Shown piece by piece: positions 17,726 to 24,880 of a DNA stretch of 64,000 nt. The DNA is from Actinocorallia herbida (GTDB taxonomy: Bacteria; Actinomycetota; Actinomycetes; Streptosporangiales; Streptosporangiaceae): NCBI RefSeq assembly GCF_003751225.1, contig NZ_RJKE01000001.1, forward strand, positions 8,804,001 to 8,868,000. The letters run 5' to 3'. Each line of letters starts with the position of its first letter. The first letter of the stretch is position 1. The position numbers and the translations under genes are program-made. The notes beneath the pieces were generated by a model. The model searched no databases, was not told where the DNA came from, and worked only from the letters and a program-made list of their open reading frames with translations.

Positions 17726-18421
17726 ATGGACCAGCGGATGCTGGGGAAGGTGCGGGCTCTGCTGCAGAAGGCCGAGTCCACCGAGTTCCCCCGGGAGGCG
17801 GAGGCGCTCACCGCGCGAGCGCAGGAGCTGATCGCACGGCACAACCTGCACACGGCGCTTCTTGAGGCCGAGCACGGCGGCGACGGCCGTGGGCCGCTGG
17901 CCCGGGTCGTCGCCGTCGGCCAGCCTTACGCGGCGCCGAAGGCGACGCTGCTGCACGTGGTCGCCGAGGCCAACCGCTGCCGGTCGGTCTGGCACCGCGA
18001 GCGCGGCGAGGCGACCCTGCTGGGTTACGCCGAGGATCTGGCGGGCGTCGAGCTGCTGTTCACCTCGCTGCTGGTGCAGGCGACCGCCGCGATGATCCGG
18101 GCCGGTTCGCGGACCGACGGCCTCGGCCGCTCGCGCACCCGCTCGTTCCGGCACGCGTTCCTTTCGGCGTACGCGCTCCGGATCGGCGAGCGGCTGAGCG
18201 AGGCGGCCGAGCAGGCGGTCGGCGCGACCGACGCGCCGGGCCTCGGCCTGGTGCTCGCCTCGCGCGACGCGGCGGTCCAGCGATCGGTCACCGAGCGCTT
18301 TCCCAGGCTGCGGCGGTTCCGCGGCGGCGGGGCCTCCAACACCGACGGCTGGGTCCACGGCCGCGCCGCCGCCGACCGTGCGGCGCTGGGGCACACCGCA
18401 CTAGCATCGGACCATGAGTAA
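17726..18421 (+). CDS. DUF2786 domain protein, shorter paralogue
   Basis: 231 residues. The N-terminal DUF2786 domain (about 4-45) reads KVRALLQKAESTEFPREAEA, then LTARAQELIARHNL. The middle region (KATLLHVVAEANRCRSVWH, then LLGYAEDLAGVELLFTSLLV) is shared almost word for word with the protein at 19497-20465, so the two are paralogues. The role of DUF2786 is unknown; in phage and actinobacterial proteins it often accompanies a metalloprotease-like domain, not clearly seen here. The start follows GGGGAG directly, an unusually short spacing. The stop overlaps the next gene by eight bases. Confidence 0.75.
   Translation: MDQRMLGKVRALLQKAESTEFPREAEALTARAQELIARHNLHTALLEAEHGGDGRGPLARVVAVGQPYAAPKATLLHVVAEANRCRSVWHRERGEATLLGYAEDLAGVELLFTSLLVQATAAMIRAGSRTDGLGRSRTRSFRHAFLSAYALRIGERLSEAAEQAVGATDAPGLGLVLASRDAAVQRSVTERFPRLRRFRGGGASNTDGWVHGRAAADRAALGHTALASDHE
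18402..18407 (+). promoter_or_regulatory. -10 box (TAGCAT) inside the DUF2786 gene
   Basis: TAGCAT ends six bases before ATG 18414 of the next gene, the leaderless spacing, so the small acidic protein may be transcribed separately from inside the end of the DUF2786 gene as well as by read-through. Confidence 0.4.
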
Positions 18422-18722
18422 CCGAACGGATACCGAACGTTTCCTTCGGGTGACGCTGGAACTCGTCGTGGAGGTCACCGACACCGCCTCCCTGCGGGAG
18501 ACGGCGCTGGCCGACCTTCGGCTGCGCCAGCCCGAACTCGCCGAGTTCGAGGAGCAGCACGACCAGATCACCGCGGACGAGACGGGCGCCTCGGCGCTGC
18601 GGTGGCTGATCAGCCCCGAGGCGGTCCTCGGGCTCGTCGACCGGATCGAGGAGATCGACCCGGTCGAGGCGATGCTGGAGATCAGCGAGTCCGAGGGCCT
18701 GCTGGAGCCGATCGACGAGTGA
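18414..18722 (+). CDS. Small acidic hypothetical protein
   Basis: 102 residues, strongly acidic (many Glu/Asp, pI clearly low), soluble, probably mostly helical; no signal peptide or membrane span. It overlaps the preceding DUF2786 gene by eight bases in another frame and ends before two tandem hairpins. No family is recognised. Overlap with the DUF2786 gene suggests a partner role, which is inference. Third-position G/C preference is strong throughout, supporting real coding. Confidence 0.7.
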   Translation: MSNRTDTERFLRVTLELVVEVTDTASLRETALADLRLRQPELAEFEEQHDQITADETGASALRWLISPEAVLGLVDRIEEIDPVEAMLEISESEGLLEPIDE

Positions 18723-18749
18723 ACCGCCGCGCCGGCCGAAGCGGGGCGG

Positions 18750-18833
18750 CAGGCGGCCTCGGGAACCGGGGAGCCCGCCTGTCGCGTCGGCTCGAGCAGG
18801 GCGGGCGGCTCCAGAACCGGGAGCCCCGCCTGT
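18750..18833. terminator. Two tandem hairpins built from a duplicated ~24-base unit
   Basis: CAGGCGG (18750-18756) pairs with CCGCCTG (18775-18781). A second hairpin follows with GGCTCC paired to GGAGCC and the same ACCGGG...CCGCCTGT arm sequence. The arms around 18760-18785 and 18812-18836 are near copies. They lie between convergent genes and probably form a bidirectional terminator. Confidence 0.55.
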
Positions 18834-18843
18834 TGCCGGGCGG

Positions 18844-19410
18844 TCAGGCCCGGCGCAGGTTCCACACGGTCTTGGAGTAGTCCGCGCCGTCCTTGACGGT
18901 CTGCCGGATCGTCAGCTTCTTGGCCGTGCAGGTGTACTTGGCGTCGCGGGGCACCACGCCCTGGTCGCCGCCGGTGCGGACCGCCTTGGCGACGTTGTGC
19001 TTCTGCGTCACCAGGCCGGCCTTGACCGTCAGCAGGGCGTCGCCCTTCGCGGACTTCGGCTTGCCCTTGATGGTGCCCTTGGCCGAGCCGCCGAAGGTGT
19101 TGCTCATCAGCAGCGTCTTGGTCAGGGTGAGGGTCGCCTTCGTGGGCACCCCCTTGACCTTGCCCGAGCCGGTCAGCGGCTTGGAGCCGGTGAAGGTGTA
19201 GGTGGCCTTACCGGTCTTGGCGAGGGCCAGCTTGATGCCCTTGCCGCCGTTCAGGCTGAACTCGAGGTCCGCCGTCTTGATCTCGGCGGACGCCGAGGTG
19301 ACGGTCCACTTCCCCGTCCAGCACTTGGCCGCGGCCGAGGCGGGGGCGCCGACCACCGCGGCACCCGCACATCCCATAGCGAACACACTGAGCACCGCGA
19401 TTGCACGCAT
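18844..19410 (-). CDS. Secreted basic hypothetical protein
   Basis: 188 residues with a signal peptide (hydrophobic run 4-22, cleavage after GAPASA near 27). The mature part is rich in Lys, Thr, Gly and beta-strand-like alternation (KATYTFTGSKPLTGSGKVKG) and contains only two Cys, one near each end (AKCWTGKW and AKYTCTAKK), which could form a disulfide. No family is recognised. ATG 19410 has GAGGGGAAAG upstream. It is divergent from the longer DUF2786 gene and convergent with the small acidic protein. Confidence 0.72.
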   Translation of the reverse strand: MRAIAVLSVFAMGCAGAAVVGAPASAAAKCWTGKWTVTSASAEIKTADLEFSLNGGKGIKLALAKTGKATYTFTGSKPLTGSGKVKGVPTKATLTLTKTLLMSNTFGGSAKGTIKGKPKSAKGDALLTVKAGLVTQKHNVAKAVRTGGDQGVVPRDAKYTCTAKKLTIRQTVKDGADYSKTVWNLRRA

Positions 19411-19496
19411 GTGACTTTCCCCTCAATGGAGCCGACATTCCGGGGCACCATAGAGCAAAGCGATTCGGCAGAGAAGGGGAATGGGACGATGGGCGG

Positions 19497-20465
19497 GTGA
19501 ACGATCCCGAAGCGTTGGTCACCGCCGCGATGGAGGCCCAGTTCAGCGGTGATCTGCGCGCCTGGGACTCCGCGACGGCCCTTCTCGCCGCGTCCCCCGC
19601 GGCGGACGGCATGCTGCTCGCCGCGCTGGCGCGCGCCCGGGAGGCCGCGGCGGGCCGCGGCTGGACCGAGGAGGACCTGCGGCGGCACCTGACCCGGTTC
19701 CGCTCCCCCGCGCACGCCGCGGTGCTCGGCGCGGCCTCGCTCGGCCCGCGCGACAGGCTGGACGCCGTCGGGCGGGTGGTCGAGGTGCTGTGCACGCTGG
19801 CGCGGCTGCCGCGCATCGCGGTGCTGAGCAGGTCGGCGCGCCCCGACCATCCGGCGCTCGGCCGGATCCGGGCGCTGCTCGCCAAGGCCGAGTCCACGGG
19901 CTTCCCCGCCGAGGCCGAGGCGCTCGTCGCGCGGGCGCAGACGCTGATGACCCGGCACAGCCTCGACCGGGCCGCGCTGGACGCCCCCGACGACGCACCC
20001 ACCGGCGTCCGCCTCGGGGTCGACGGCCCCTACGAGGAGGCGAAGGCGACCCTGCTCCATGTGGTCGCCGAGGCCAACCGCTGCCGGTCGGTCTGGCATT
20101 CGGAGCTGGGGTTCGCGACGATCCTCGGGTTCCCCGCCGATCTCGACGCGGTCGAACTGCTCTACACGTCGCTGCTCGTGCAGGCCGACGCCGCGATGCC
20201 CAAGAACGGTTCGCGGCGGGCCTTTCGGGAGAGCTTCCTCACCTCGTTCGCCCACCACATCGGCGAGCGCCTGCTCGCCGCGGCCGAGGCGGAGACCGCC
20301 GCGGAGACGGATCTGCTGCCCGTCCTGTCCCGGCGGGATGAAGCGGTGGACAAGGCTGTGGATAGGCTCTTCCCGGAACTCACCTCTGTAAGGTCACGGC
20401 GCGTCCGTGACGCCGCGGGGTGGGCCGAGGGCAGAAGGGCAGCCCGTGAGGCCGACCTGAGCTGA
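19497..20465 (+). CDS. DUF2786 domain protein, longer paralogue
   Basis: 322 residues. An extra helical N-terminal region of about 120 residues (QFSGDLRAWDSATALLAASP) precedes a DUF2786 segment (about 121-160, LGRIRALLAKAESTGFPAEA) and the region shared with the 17726-18421 protein (KATLLHVVAEANRCRSVWH, LDAVELLYTSLLVQADAAM). GTG 19497 follows GACGAT at six bases, a weaker form of the leaderless promoter pattern. The frame is open upstream into the divergent secreted-protein gene. Function unknown; two copies separated by about 1 kb suggest local duplication and divergence. Confidence 0.75.
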   Translation: MNDPEALVTAAMEAQFSGDLRAWDSATALLAASPAADGMLLAALARAREAAAGRGWTEEDLRRHLTRFRSPAHAAVLGAASLGPRDRLDAVGRVVEVLCTLARLPRIAVLSRSARPDHPALGRIRALLAKAESTGFPAEAEALVARAQTLMTRHSLDRAALDAPDDAPTGVRLGVDGPYEEAKATLLHVVAEANRCRSVWHSELGFATILGFPADLDAVELLYTSLLVQADAAMPKNGSRRAFRESFLTSFAHHIGERLLAAAEAETAAETDLLPVLSRRDEAVDKAVDRLFPELTSVRSRRVRDAAGWAEGRRAAREADLS

Positions 20466-20498
20466 CCGCTTTTATGTGCCCGTTACCGCCATACGATC

Positions 20499-20504
20499 TA
20501 GGGT
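20499..20504 (+). promoter_or_regulatory. -10 box (TAGGGT) for lepB
   Basis: TAGGGT ends six bases before GTG 20511. A GGGTGA stretch overlaps it and could act as a weak ribosome-binding site, so leaderless initiation is less certain here; TACGAT at 20492-20497 is an alternative -10. Confidence 0.35.
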
Positions 20505-20510
20505 GACCGC

Positions 20511-21053
20511 GTGACGTCTGCCTCGACCGACAGGTCCTTCTTCAAAGAACTGCCTTTCCTCGCGGTGACCGCGGTCGTTCTGGCGCTGCTGATCCGGACC
20601 TTCGTCCTCCAGACGTTCTACATCCCGTCCGGCTCCATGGAGCGCACCCTGCACGGCTGTGAGGGCTGCACCCGCGACCGGGTGATCGTCGAGAAGGTCA
20701 GCTACCTGGTCTCCGACCCCGACCAGGGCGACATCGTCGTCTTCCACGGGACGGGCAACTGGCCCAAGGAGGACCTGATCAAGCGGGTCATCGCCACCGC
20801 CGGCCAGACCGTCGAGTGCTGTGACGACGGCAAGGTCTCCGTGGACGGCAAGGCCATCGACGAGCCCTATCTCTACCAGGACGACCACCGCGCGTTCGAC
20901 AAGGTGACCGTTCCCGAGGGGATGCTCTGGGTGATGGGCGACCACAGGTCCGGCTCCTCGGACTCTCGCGACCACGGGTTCGTGCCGGTCGACTCCGTCG
21001 TCGGCCACGCCCGGATGATCATCTGGCCGGTGACCCGCTGGGACTGGCTCTGA
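20511..21053 (+). CDS. lepB: Type I signal peptidase
   Basis: Membrane-anchored protease that removes signal peptides outside the membrane; 180 residues, at the short end for the family. One N-terminal span (13-33) is followed by the catalytic Ser42 in PSGSMERTL, Lys91 in LIKRVIA (Ser-Lys dyad) and box E GDHRSGSSDSRDHG. An unusual feature is two Cys pairs, Cys50/Cys53 (HGCEGC) and Cys103/Cys104 (ECCDD), which could form disulfides or bind metal outside the membrane. Other lepB genes usually exist near rplS in actinobacteria, so this is likely an additional copy. Confidence 0.9.
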   Translation: MTSASTDRSFFKELPFLAVTAVVLALLIRTFVLQTFYIPSGSMERTLHGCEGCTRDRVIVEKVSYLVSDPDQGDIVVFHGTGNWPKEDLIKRVIATAGQTVECCDDGKVSVDGKAIDEPYLYQDDHRAFDKVTVPEGMLWVMGDHRSGSSDSRDHGFVPVDSVVGHARMIIWPVTRWDWL

Positions 21054-21090
21054 TCGGCCGCTCGCGGCCCGGGCCGGTGACGGTGTCCAA

Positions 21091-21102
21091 GGGCACGTGC
21101 CC
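21091..21102. promoter_or_regulatory. 12-base perfect palindrome GGGCACGTGCCC
   Basis: It lies in the 123-base gap between lepB and the small membrane protein gene. It could be an operator for the downstream gene or part of a terminator after lepB; nothing else decides between these. Confidence 0.3.
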
Positions 21103-21176
21103 GGAGCGTCAGGTGCCACGGACCCCTTCGGCGTGATCGCGTGCCATGGAAGGTGATCCGGAAGGAGCCGCCTCCG

Positions 21177-21356
21177 ATGGCCGACCTCATCGCGCACGTC
21201 CAGGTCCCCACCCCTCAAGAACTCGCCGTCACCGTCACCCTCTTCCTCCTCGTCGGCCGCGCCCTTCTCGGCCTGGTGCGCGCCGCCCTCCGGGCCGCCA
21301 CCGTGTTCGTCTTCCTCGTCGGGCTGCTCACGGTCGCCGGGTGGCTCATCGGGTGA
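21177..21356 (+). CDS. Small hydrophobic membrane protein
   Basis: 59 residues from ATG 21177 (GGAAGGAG about ten bases upstream). Two hydrophobic segments (about 14-30 and 36-57) with a basic turn (VRAALRA) suggest a helical hairpin in the membrane. The cysteine-free sequence has no recognised family. It follows lepB on the same strand after 123 bases. Confidence 0.62.
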   Translation: MADLIAHVQVPTPQELAVTVTLFLLVGRALLGLVRAALRAATVFVFLVGLLTVAGWLIG

Positions 21357-21389
21357 CGCCCCCAAGGGACGCCACCCGGGGGAGAGTGC

Positions 21390-22448
21390 TCAAGACACCG
21401 GCTGAGGCTCCCCGGCGGGTTCGGGGAAGAACCGGGCGAGCGCCCACCAGCCCGCGGCGAGGAGCACCGCGGCGACCGGCCAGGCGACGAGTTCGTTCGG
21501 GGGCGCGTCCCAGACCCAGCCCTGGACCGTCAGCCCGCAGTAGGCGGCGCCGACCGTGAGGAAGGCGCCGACGACGGGCAGCTGAGGCAGGTACCGGAAG
21601 GTGAGGTCGATGGCGACGGCCCCGGCGATGAGGAAGACCGGCCACACGGACTGCGGGAACCCCGCGGCGTCGAGCAGCAGACCCGTCACGGCCCGGTAGG
21701 CGACGTACGCGGCCGCGATGCCCGTGGCCGTCCAGCGCAGTCCGGTGAAGCGGCGCGCGAGGACCAGGACGAGCATGACGCCCGCGGCCGTCCACAGGGG
21801 GTAGACCCAGGACGAGACGGGCTGGGCGAACTGCTGGACCATGGTGTCGTCCACCGGACGGCCCATCTGGTCGGCCGCGAACGCCAGAAGGCTCGGCTCG
21901 GCCTCGGGGTCCCCCGCGAACCAGGACTTCAGGGCATAGACGCCGTATTCCTGGTGCAGCGCGGGGAACTGCCAGTTCTCCAGGAAGAACGCGAAGAAGA
22001 CCGCGCGCATGACCCCCGACGAAGCGCGGATCACGCCGATGAGCATCAGCGCGGTGCCGATGTAGAGCAGGGCGTGGGACGGGCTCCACGCGGTGATGTC
22101 GAGGCCGTTGACGCGGTGGTTCAGCACGTCGATCGGAATCGCGATCATGAAGACCGCCGTGCCGATCTCGACGAACCGCTGAGAGATCCTGTCGAGTCCG
22201 TAACCCGTGTAGAAGTGCACGCCGACGAGGGCCAGCGCGAGGAGGGTCCCCGCGCTGTTCAGCAGGTGCGGGGGTGCGAAGTCGTCGCGCAGCCATTTGA
22301 AGTGCCAGGAGACATCCCAGGACGAACCCACCATTTTCAGGGCGAAGGCCACTATCCAAGAACGAAAGAGAAAATCCCGGAGGTCGCTCGGAGTCTCGCG
22401 ACCCGGCTTTCCTCTGGTCAGTGCATTGAGGGAGACCGGCGTGAACAT
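21390..22448 (-). CDS. Polytopic membrane protein with conserved-looking Trp/Asp/His motifs, unknown function
   Basis: 352 residues from ATG 22448; a TTG at 22484 with AAGG upstream would add 12. About eight to nine membrane spans. Notable polar residues sit within the spans: SSWDVSWHFKWLRDDF, APPHLLNSAG, ALVGVHFYTGYG, DVLNHRVNGLDITAWSPSHA and NWQFPALHQEYG. Several His, Trp and Asp residues inside helices suggest a metal, haem or proton pathway, but no family is recognised. It is convergent with the small hydrophobic protein and divergent from the RNase H-like gene. Confidence 0.68.
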   Translation of the reverse strand: MFTPVSLNALTRGKPGRETPSDLRDFLFRSWIVAFALKMVGSSWDVSWHFKWLRDDFAPPHLLNSAGTLLALALVGVHFYTGYGLDRISQRFVEIGTAVFMIAIPIDVLNHRVNGLDITAWSPSHALLYIGTALMLIGVIRASSGVMRAVFFAFFLENWQFPALHQEYGVYALKSWFAGDPEAEPSLLAFAADQMGRPVDDTMVQQFAQPVSSWVYPLWTAAGVMLVLVLARRFTGLRWTATGIAAAYVAYRAVTGLLLDAAGFPQSVWPVFLIAGAVAIDLTFRYLPQLPVVGAFLTVGAAYCGLTVQGWVWDAPPNELVAWPVAAVLLAAGWWALARFFPEPAGEPQPVS

Positions 22449-22538
22449 GCGGGCAATAGTGCCGTTCGCCCGGCGTCGTGACAATGGTGAACCTTGCGGC
22501 GGGTCCGCGCGTCACTTCTATGACCGGTGATCCCGCAC

Positions 22539-22557
22539 TGCGCACATCCAGTGCGCA
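22539..22557. promoter_or_regulatory. Inverted repeat TGCGCAC-N5-GTGCGCA upstream of the RNase H-like gene
   Basis: A perfect 7+5+7 inverted repeat ends 12 bases before GTG 22570 in the divergent gap. It could be an operator or a leader hairpin covering the ribosome-binding region. Confidence 0.42.
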
Positions 22558-22569
22558 CCCCGCAGGGAG

Positions 22570-23427
22570 GTGTTCGCGCTGTCCCCCCGCATGTCCCCCG
22601 CAGAGTTCCGCGCCGTCTACCAGGCGCTGCCGGCCGACCTCCAGACTCGGGTCGGCCGCCTCCAGCGCTATGTCCTCGTCAGCCTGGAGTGCGAAGGGTG
22701 CGTGCGCGTCGGCGTCCTCACCCGGCTGGCGCTGAGATCCGCCGCGGCGGGCGCTCCCGGCGAGGCCGCGGCGGTCCTCTCCCTCGCCGAGCGGATCCTC
22801 CCGGTCGAGGAGCACACCCATCCCGTGTCCGTGACGGCCCAGAAGCCCCGTACGGCCCCCAAGAAGCGTCCGGCGCAGCTGACCGGCCGGATCGGCCGCT
22901 GGGCCGGGACGCGCCCGCTGGTGGCCGCCACGGACGCGTCCTGGAAGGACGGGTGCGGCGGGACCGGCTTCCTCACCACCGACGGCCGCTGGGGATTCGG
23001 CGGCCGGCCGACGGTGCCGCAGGACCCGGCCGGGCCGTCGAAGATCCTCGTCACCGAGTTGCGCGCGGTCGGGCTGCTGCTCGCCGAAGTGCCGCCCGGC
23101 ACCCCGATGACGGTCCTCGTGGACAGCCGCGGCGCGCTCGACCTCCTGCGCAGGTGGCGGCGCGGCGAGACGCGGGCGCTGCCGGGCGGGTGCTCGGCCC
23201 CCGACCTGCCGCCCCTCGCCCGGCTGCTCGCGCGCAGCCCGGAGCTGCGCTTCGAGCACGTCAAAGCGCACAGCGGGCATCTGCTCAACGAGGCGGCCGA
23301 CGCCCTGGCGTCCATCGGACGGCGGCACGCGGCCGGCGCGCTGGGCGTCCACGAGGCCGAGGAGCGCTCGGCCGGCCTCGTGGACTCGTTCCTGCGCAGT
23401 TGGAGCGAGCCCCGGCTCTCGGCCTGA
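22570..23427 (+). CDS. RNase H-fold protein with N-terminal extension
   Basis: 285 residues. The C-terminal half (about 115-265) is an RNase H type 1 fold with the four acidic catalytic residues in place: Asp122 (AATDASWKDG), Glu163 (TELRAV), Asp185 (VLVDSRGALDL) and Asp244 (NEAADALA), plus the HVKAHSGH loop. It should cut RNA in RNA-DNA hybrids. The N-terminal 110 residues are a helical region with two Cys (LECEGC) and a basic linker, not part of RNase HI. The start is ambiguous: GTG 22570 lies directly on a GGGAGG; ATG 22591 or an unusual CTG at 22579 with better spacing are possible. Confidence 0.82.
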   Translation: MFALSPRMSPAEFRAVYQALPADLQTRVGRLQRYVLVSLECEGCVRVGVLTRLALRSAAAGAPGEAAAVLSLAERILPVEEHTHPVSVTAQKPRTAPKKRPAQLTGRIGRWAGTRPLVAATDASWKDGCGGTGFLTTDGRWGFGGRPTVPQDPAGPSKILVTELRAVGLLLAEVPPGTPMTVLVDSRGALDLLRRWRRGETRALPGGCSAPDLPPLARLLARSPELRFEHVKAHSGHLLNEAADALASIGRRHAAGALGVHEAEERSAGLVDSFLRSWSEPRLSA

Positions 23428-23441
23428 GCCCACCCGCGGCC

Positions 23442-24155
23442 TCAGGTCTCGGTCGGCACGTGCAGCAGGTCCAGCAGCCGACGGCGGAGGGTCGCGAAAC
23501 CGTCCATGTCGACCGATCGCGGATGGCCGAGGTCCACCTTGATCTCCTCGGCTATCCGTCCTCCGTCAAGGACGAGGAGCCTGTCGGCGAGCAGCAGCGC
23601 CTCGTCCACGTCGTGCGTGACGAGCAGGGCGGCGAAGCCGTGGGCCTCGTGCAGCCTTGCGAACAGCGCCTGCATCTTCAGACGGGTGAGCGCGTCCAAC
23701 GCGCCGAAGGGCTCGTCGAGGAGGAGCAGTTCGGGCTCGCGTACCAGCGCGCGCGCGAACGCCACGCGCTGGGACTGCCCGCCGGACAGCTCCGAGGGCC
23801 ACGCCCTCCCACGGTCGTCCAGGCCGACCTCCTCAAGCGCCTTGGCGGTCCGCTGCTTGGCGTCCTTGCCCCGCACGCCGAGGGCCACATTGTCGGCGAC
23901 CCGTTTCCACGGCAGAAGGCGGTGCTCCTGGAACACCACGGCCTTAGACCCCGACGTCCGGACCTCGCCTTCGGCATCCTCGTCGAGCCCTGCCAGCACC
24001 CGCAGAAGGGTGCTCTTCCCCGAGCCGCTCGCGCCGAGCAGGGCGACGATCTCGCCCGGCTCCACGAACAGGTCGACCCCGTCGAGCACGACGGACTTCC
24101 CGAAGGTGCGCCGCACCCCGGTCGCCGCTACGACGCCTGAAGACCGCGCCTCCAT
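23442..24155 (-). CDS. ssuB: Sulfonate/nitrate-type ABC transporter ATP-binding protein
   Basis: ATPase of an SsuABC/TauABC-like importer, 237 residues. Walker A GASGSGKST, Q-loop VVFQEHRLLPWKRVADNV, signature LSGGQSQRVAFARAL, Walker B LLLLDEPFGALD and LLVTHDVDEAL are all present, and the HRLLPW stretch is typical of the SsuB branch. ATG 24155 has AAGGAGGG upstream and overlaps the permease gene by 28 bases. Last of three leftward genes. Confidence 0.85.
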   Translation of the reverse strand: MEARSSGVVAATGVRRTFGKSVVLDGVDLFVEPGEIVALLGASGSGKSTLLRVLAGLDEDAEGEVRTSGSKAVVFQEHRLLPWKRVADNVALGVRGKDAKQRTAKALEEVGLDDRGRAWPSELSGGQSQRVAFARALVREPELLLLDEPFGALDALTRLKMQALFARLHEAHGFAALLVTHDVDEALLLADRLLVLDGGRIAEEIKVDLGHPRSVDMDGFATLRRRLLDLLHVPTET

Positions 24156-24880
24156 GCGAGGGCCCTCCTTTCCGCGGTGCGCAGCAGGAAGTCCGAGACC
24201 AGGCCGAGCGCCGCGTACACGAGCAGGCCGAGCACCACGATCTCCGTCTGGCTGAAGTCGCGGGCCTCCATCATCATGAAGCCGATGCCGCTGACCCCGT
24301 TGACCTGCTCGCCGACGACGAGGCTCAGCCACCCGGCCGCGAACGCCAGCCGCAGCCCGAGGAACAGCGAAGGCATCGCCCCCGGCAGGATGACGTGCCT
24401 GACCCGCTCGAAGGCGTTGAGCCCGCAGGTACGGGCGGCCTCCACGAGCCGTTCGTCGATGTCGCGGATGCCCGCGTAGGTGTTGAGGTAGATCGGGAAG
24501 AACGCGCCGAGCGCCACGAGGGACACCTTGAGCGACTCACCGATGCCCACCCAGATGATGAGCAGCGGCACGAGGCCGAGGTGGGGCAGCATCCGGGCCG
24601 CCTGGACGACCGGGTCGACGAGGTCGTCGCCGATCCGCAGCAGCCCGGCGACGGAGCCGAGGACGAGCGCGAGCACACCGCCGATGAGCAGGCCGGTGAA
24701 AGCGCGCTGGAGTGACTCCATCAGGTGCATGCCGAGCGTGCCGTCCAGGGAGAGCCGCCACGCCGCCGAGAGCACCGCGCTCGGCGGGGACAGCTTCTCG
24801 TGCGGGAGGACGCCTACGCGCGAGGCGCCCTCCCACACGGCGACGAGCACGATCGGCGTGATCAGTCGTCGCGCCTTCAT
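24128..24880 (-). CDS. ssuC: Sulfonate/nitrate-type ABC transporter permease
   Basis: Inner-membrane permease, 250 residues with six spans and a BPD_transp_1 domain. The EAA-type loop reads EAARTCGLNAFERVRHVILPGAMPS, where the ATPase docks. Its ATG overlaps the TGA of the binding-protein gene by one base (TGATG), giving tight translational coupling, and its 3' end overlaps the ATPase gene. Confidence 0.86.
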   Translation of the reverse strand: MKARRLITPIVLVAVWEGASRVGVLPHEKLSPPSAVLSAAWRLSLDGTLGMHLMESLQRAFTGLLIGGVLALVLGSVAGLLRIGDDLVDPVVQAARMLPHLGLVPLLIIWVGIGESLKVSLVALGAFFPIYLNTYAGIRDIDERLVEAARTCGLNAFERVRHVILPGAMPSLFLGLRLAFAAGWLSLVVGEQVNGVSGIGFMMMEARDFSQTEIVVLGLLVYAALGLVSDFLLRTAERRALAWRRGLQAS

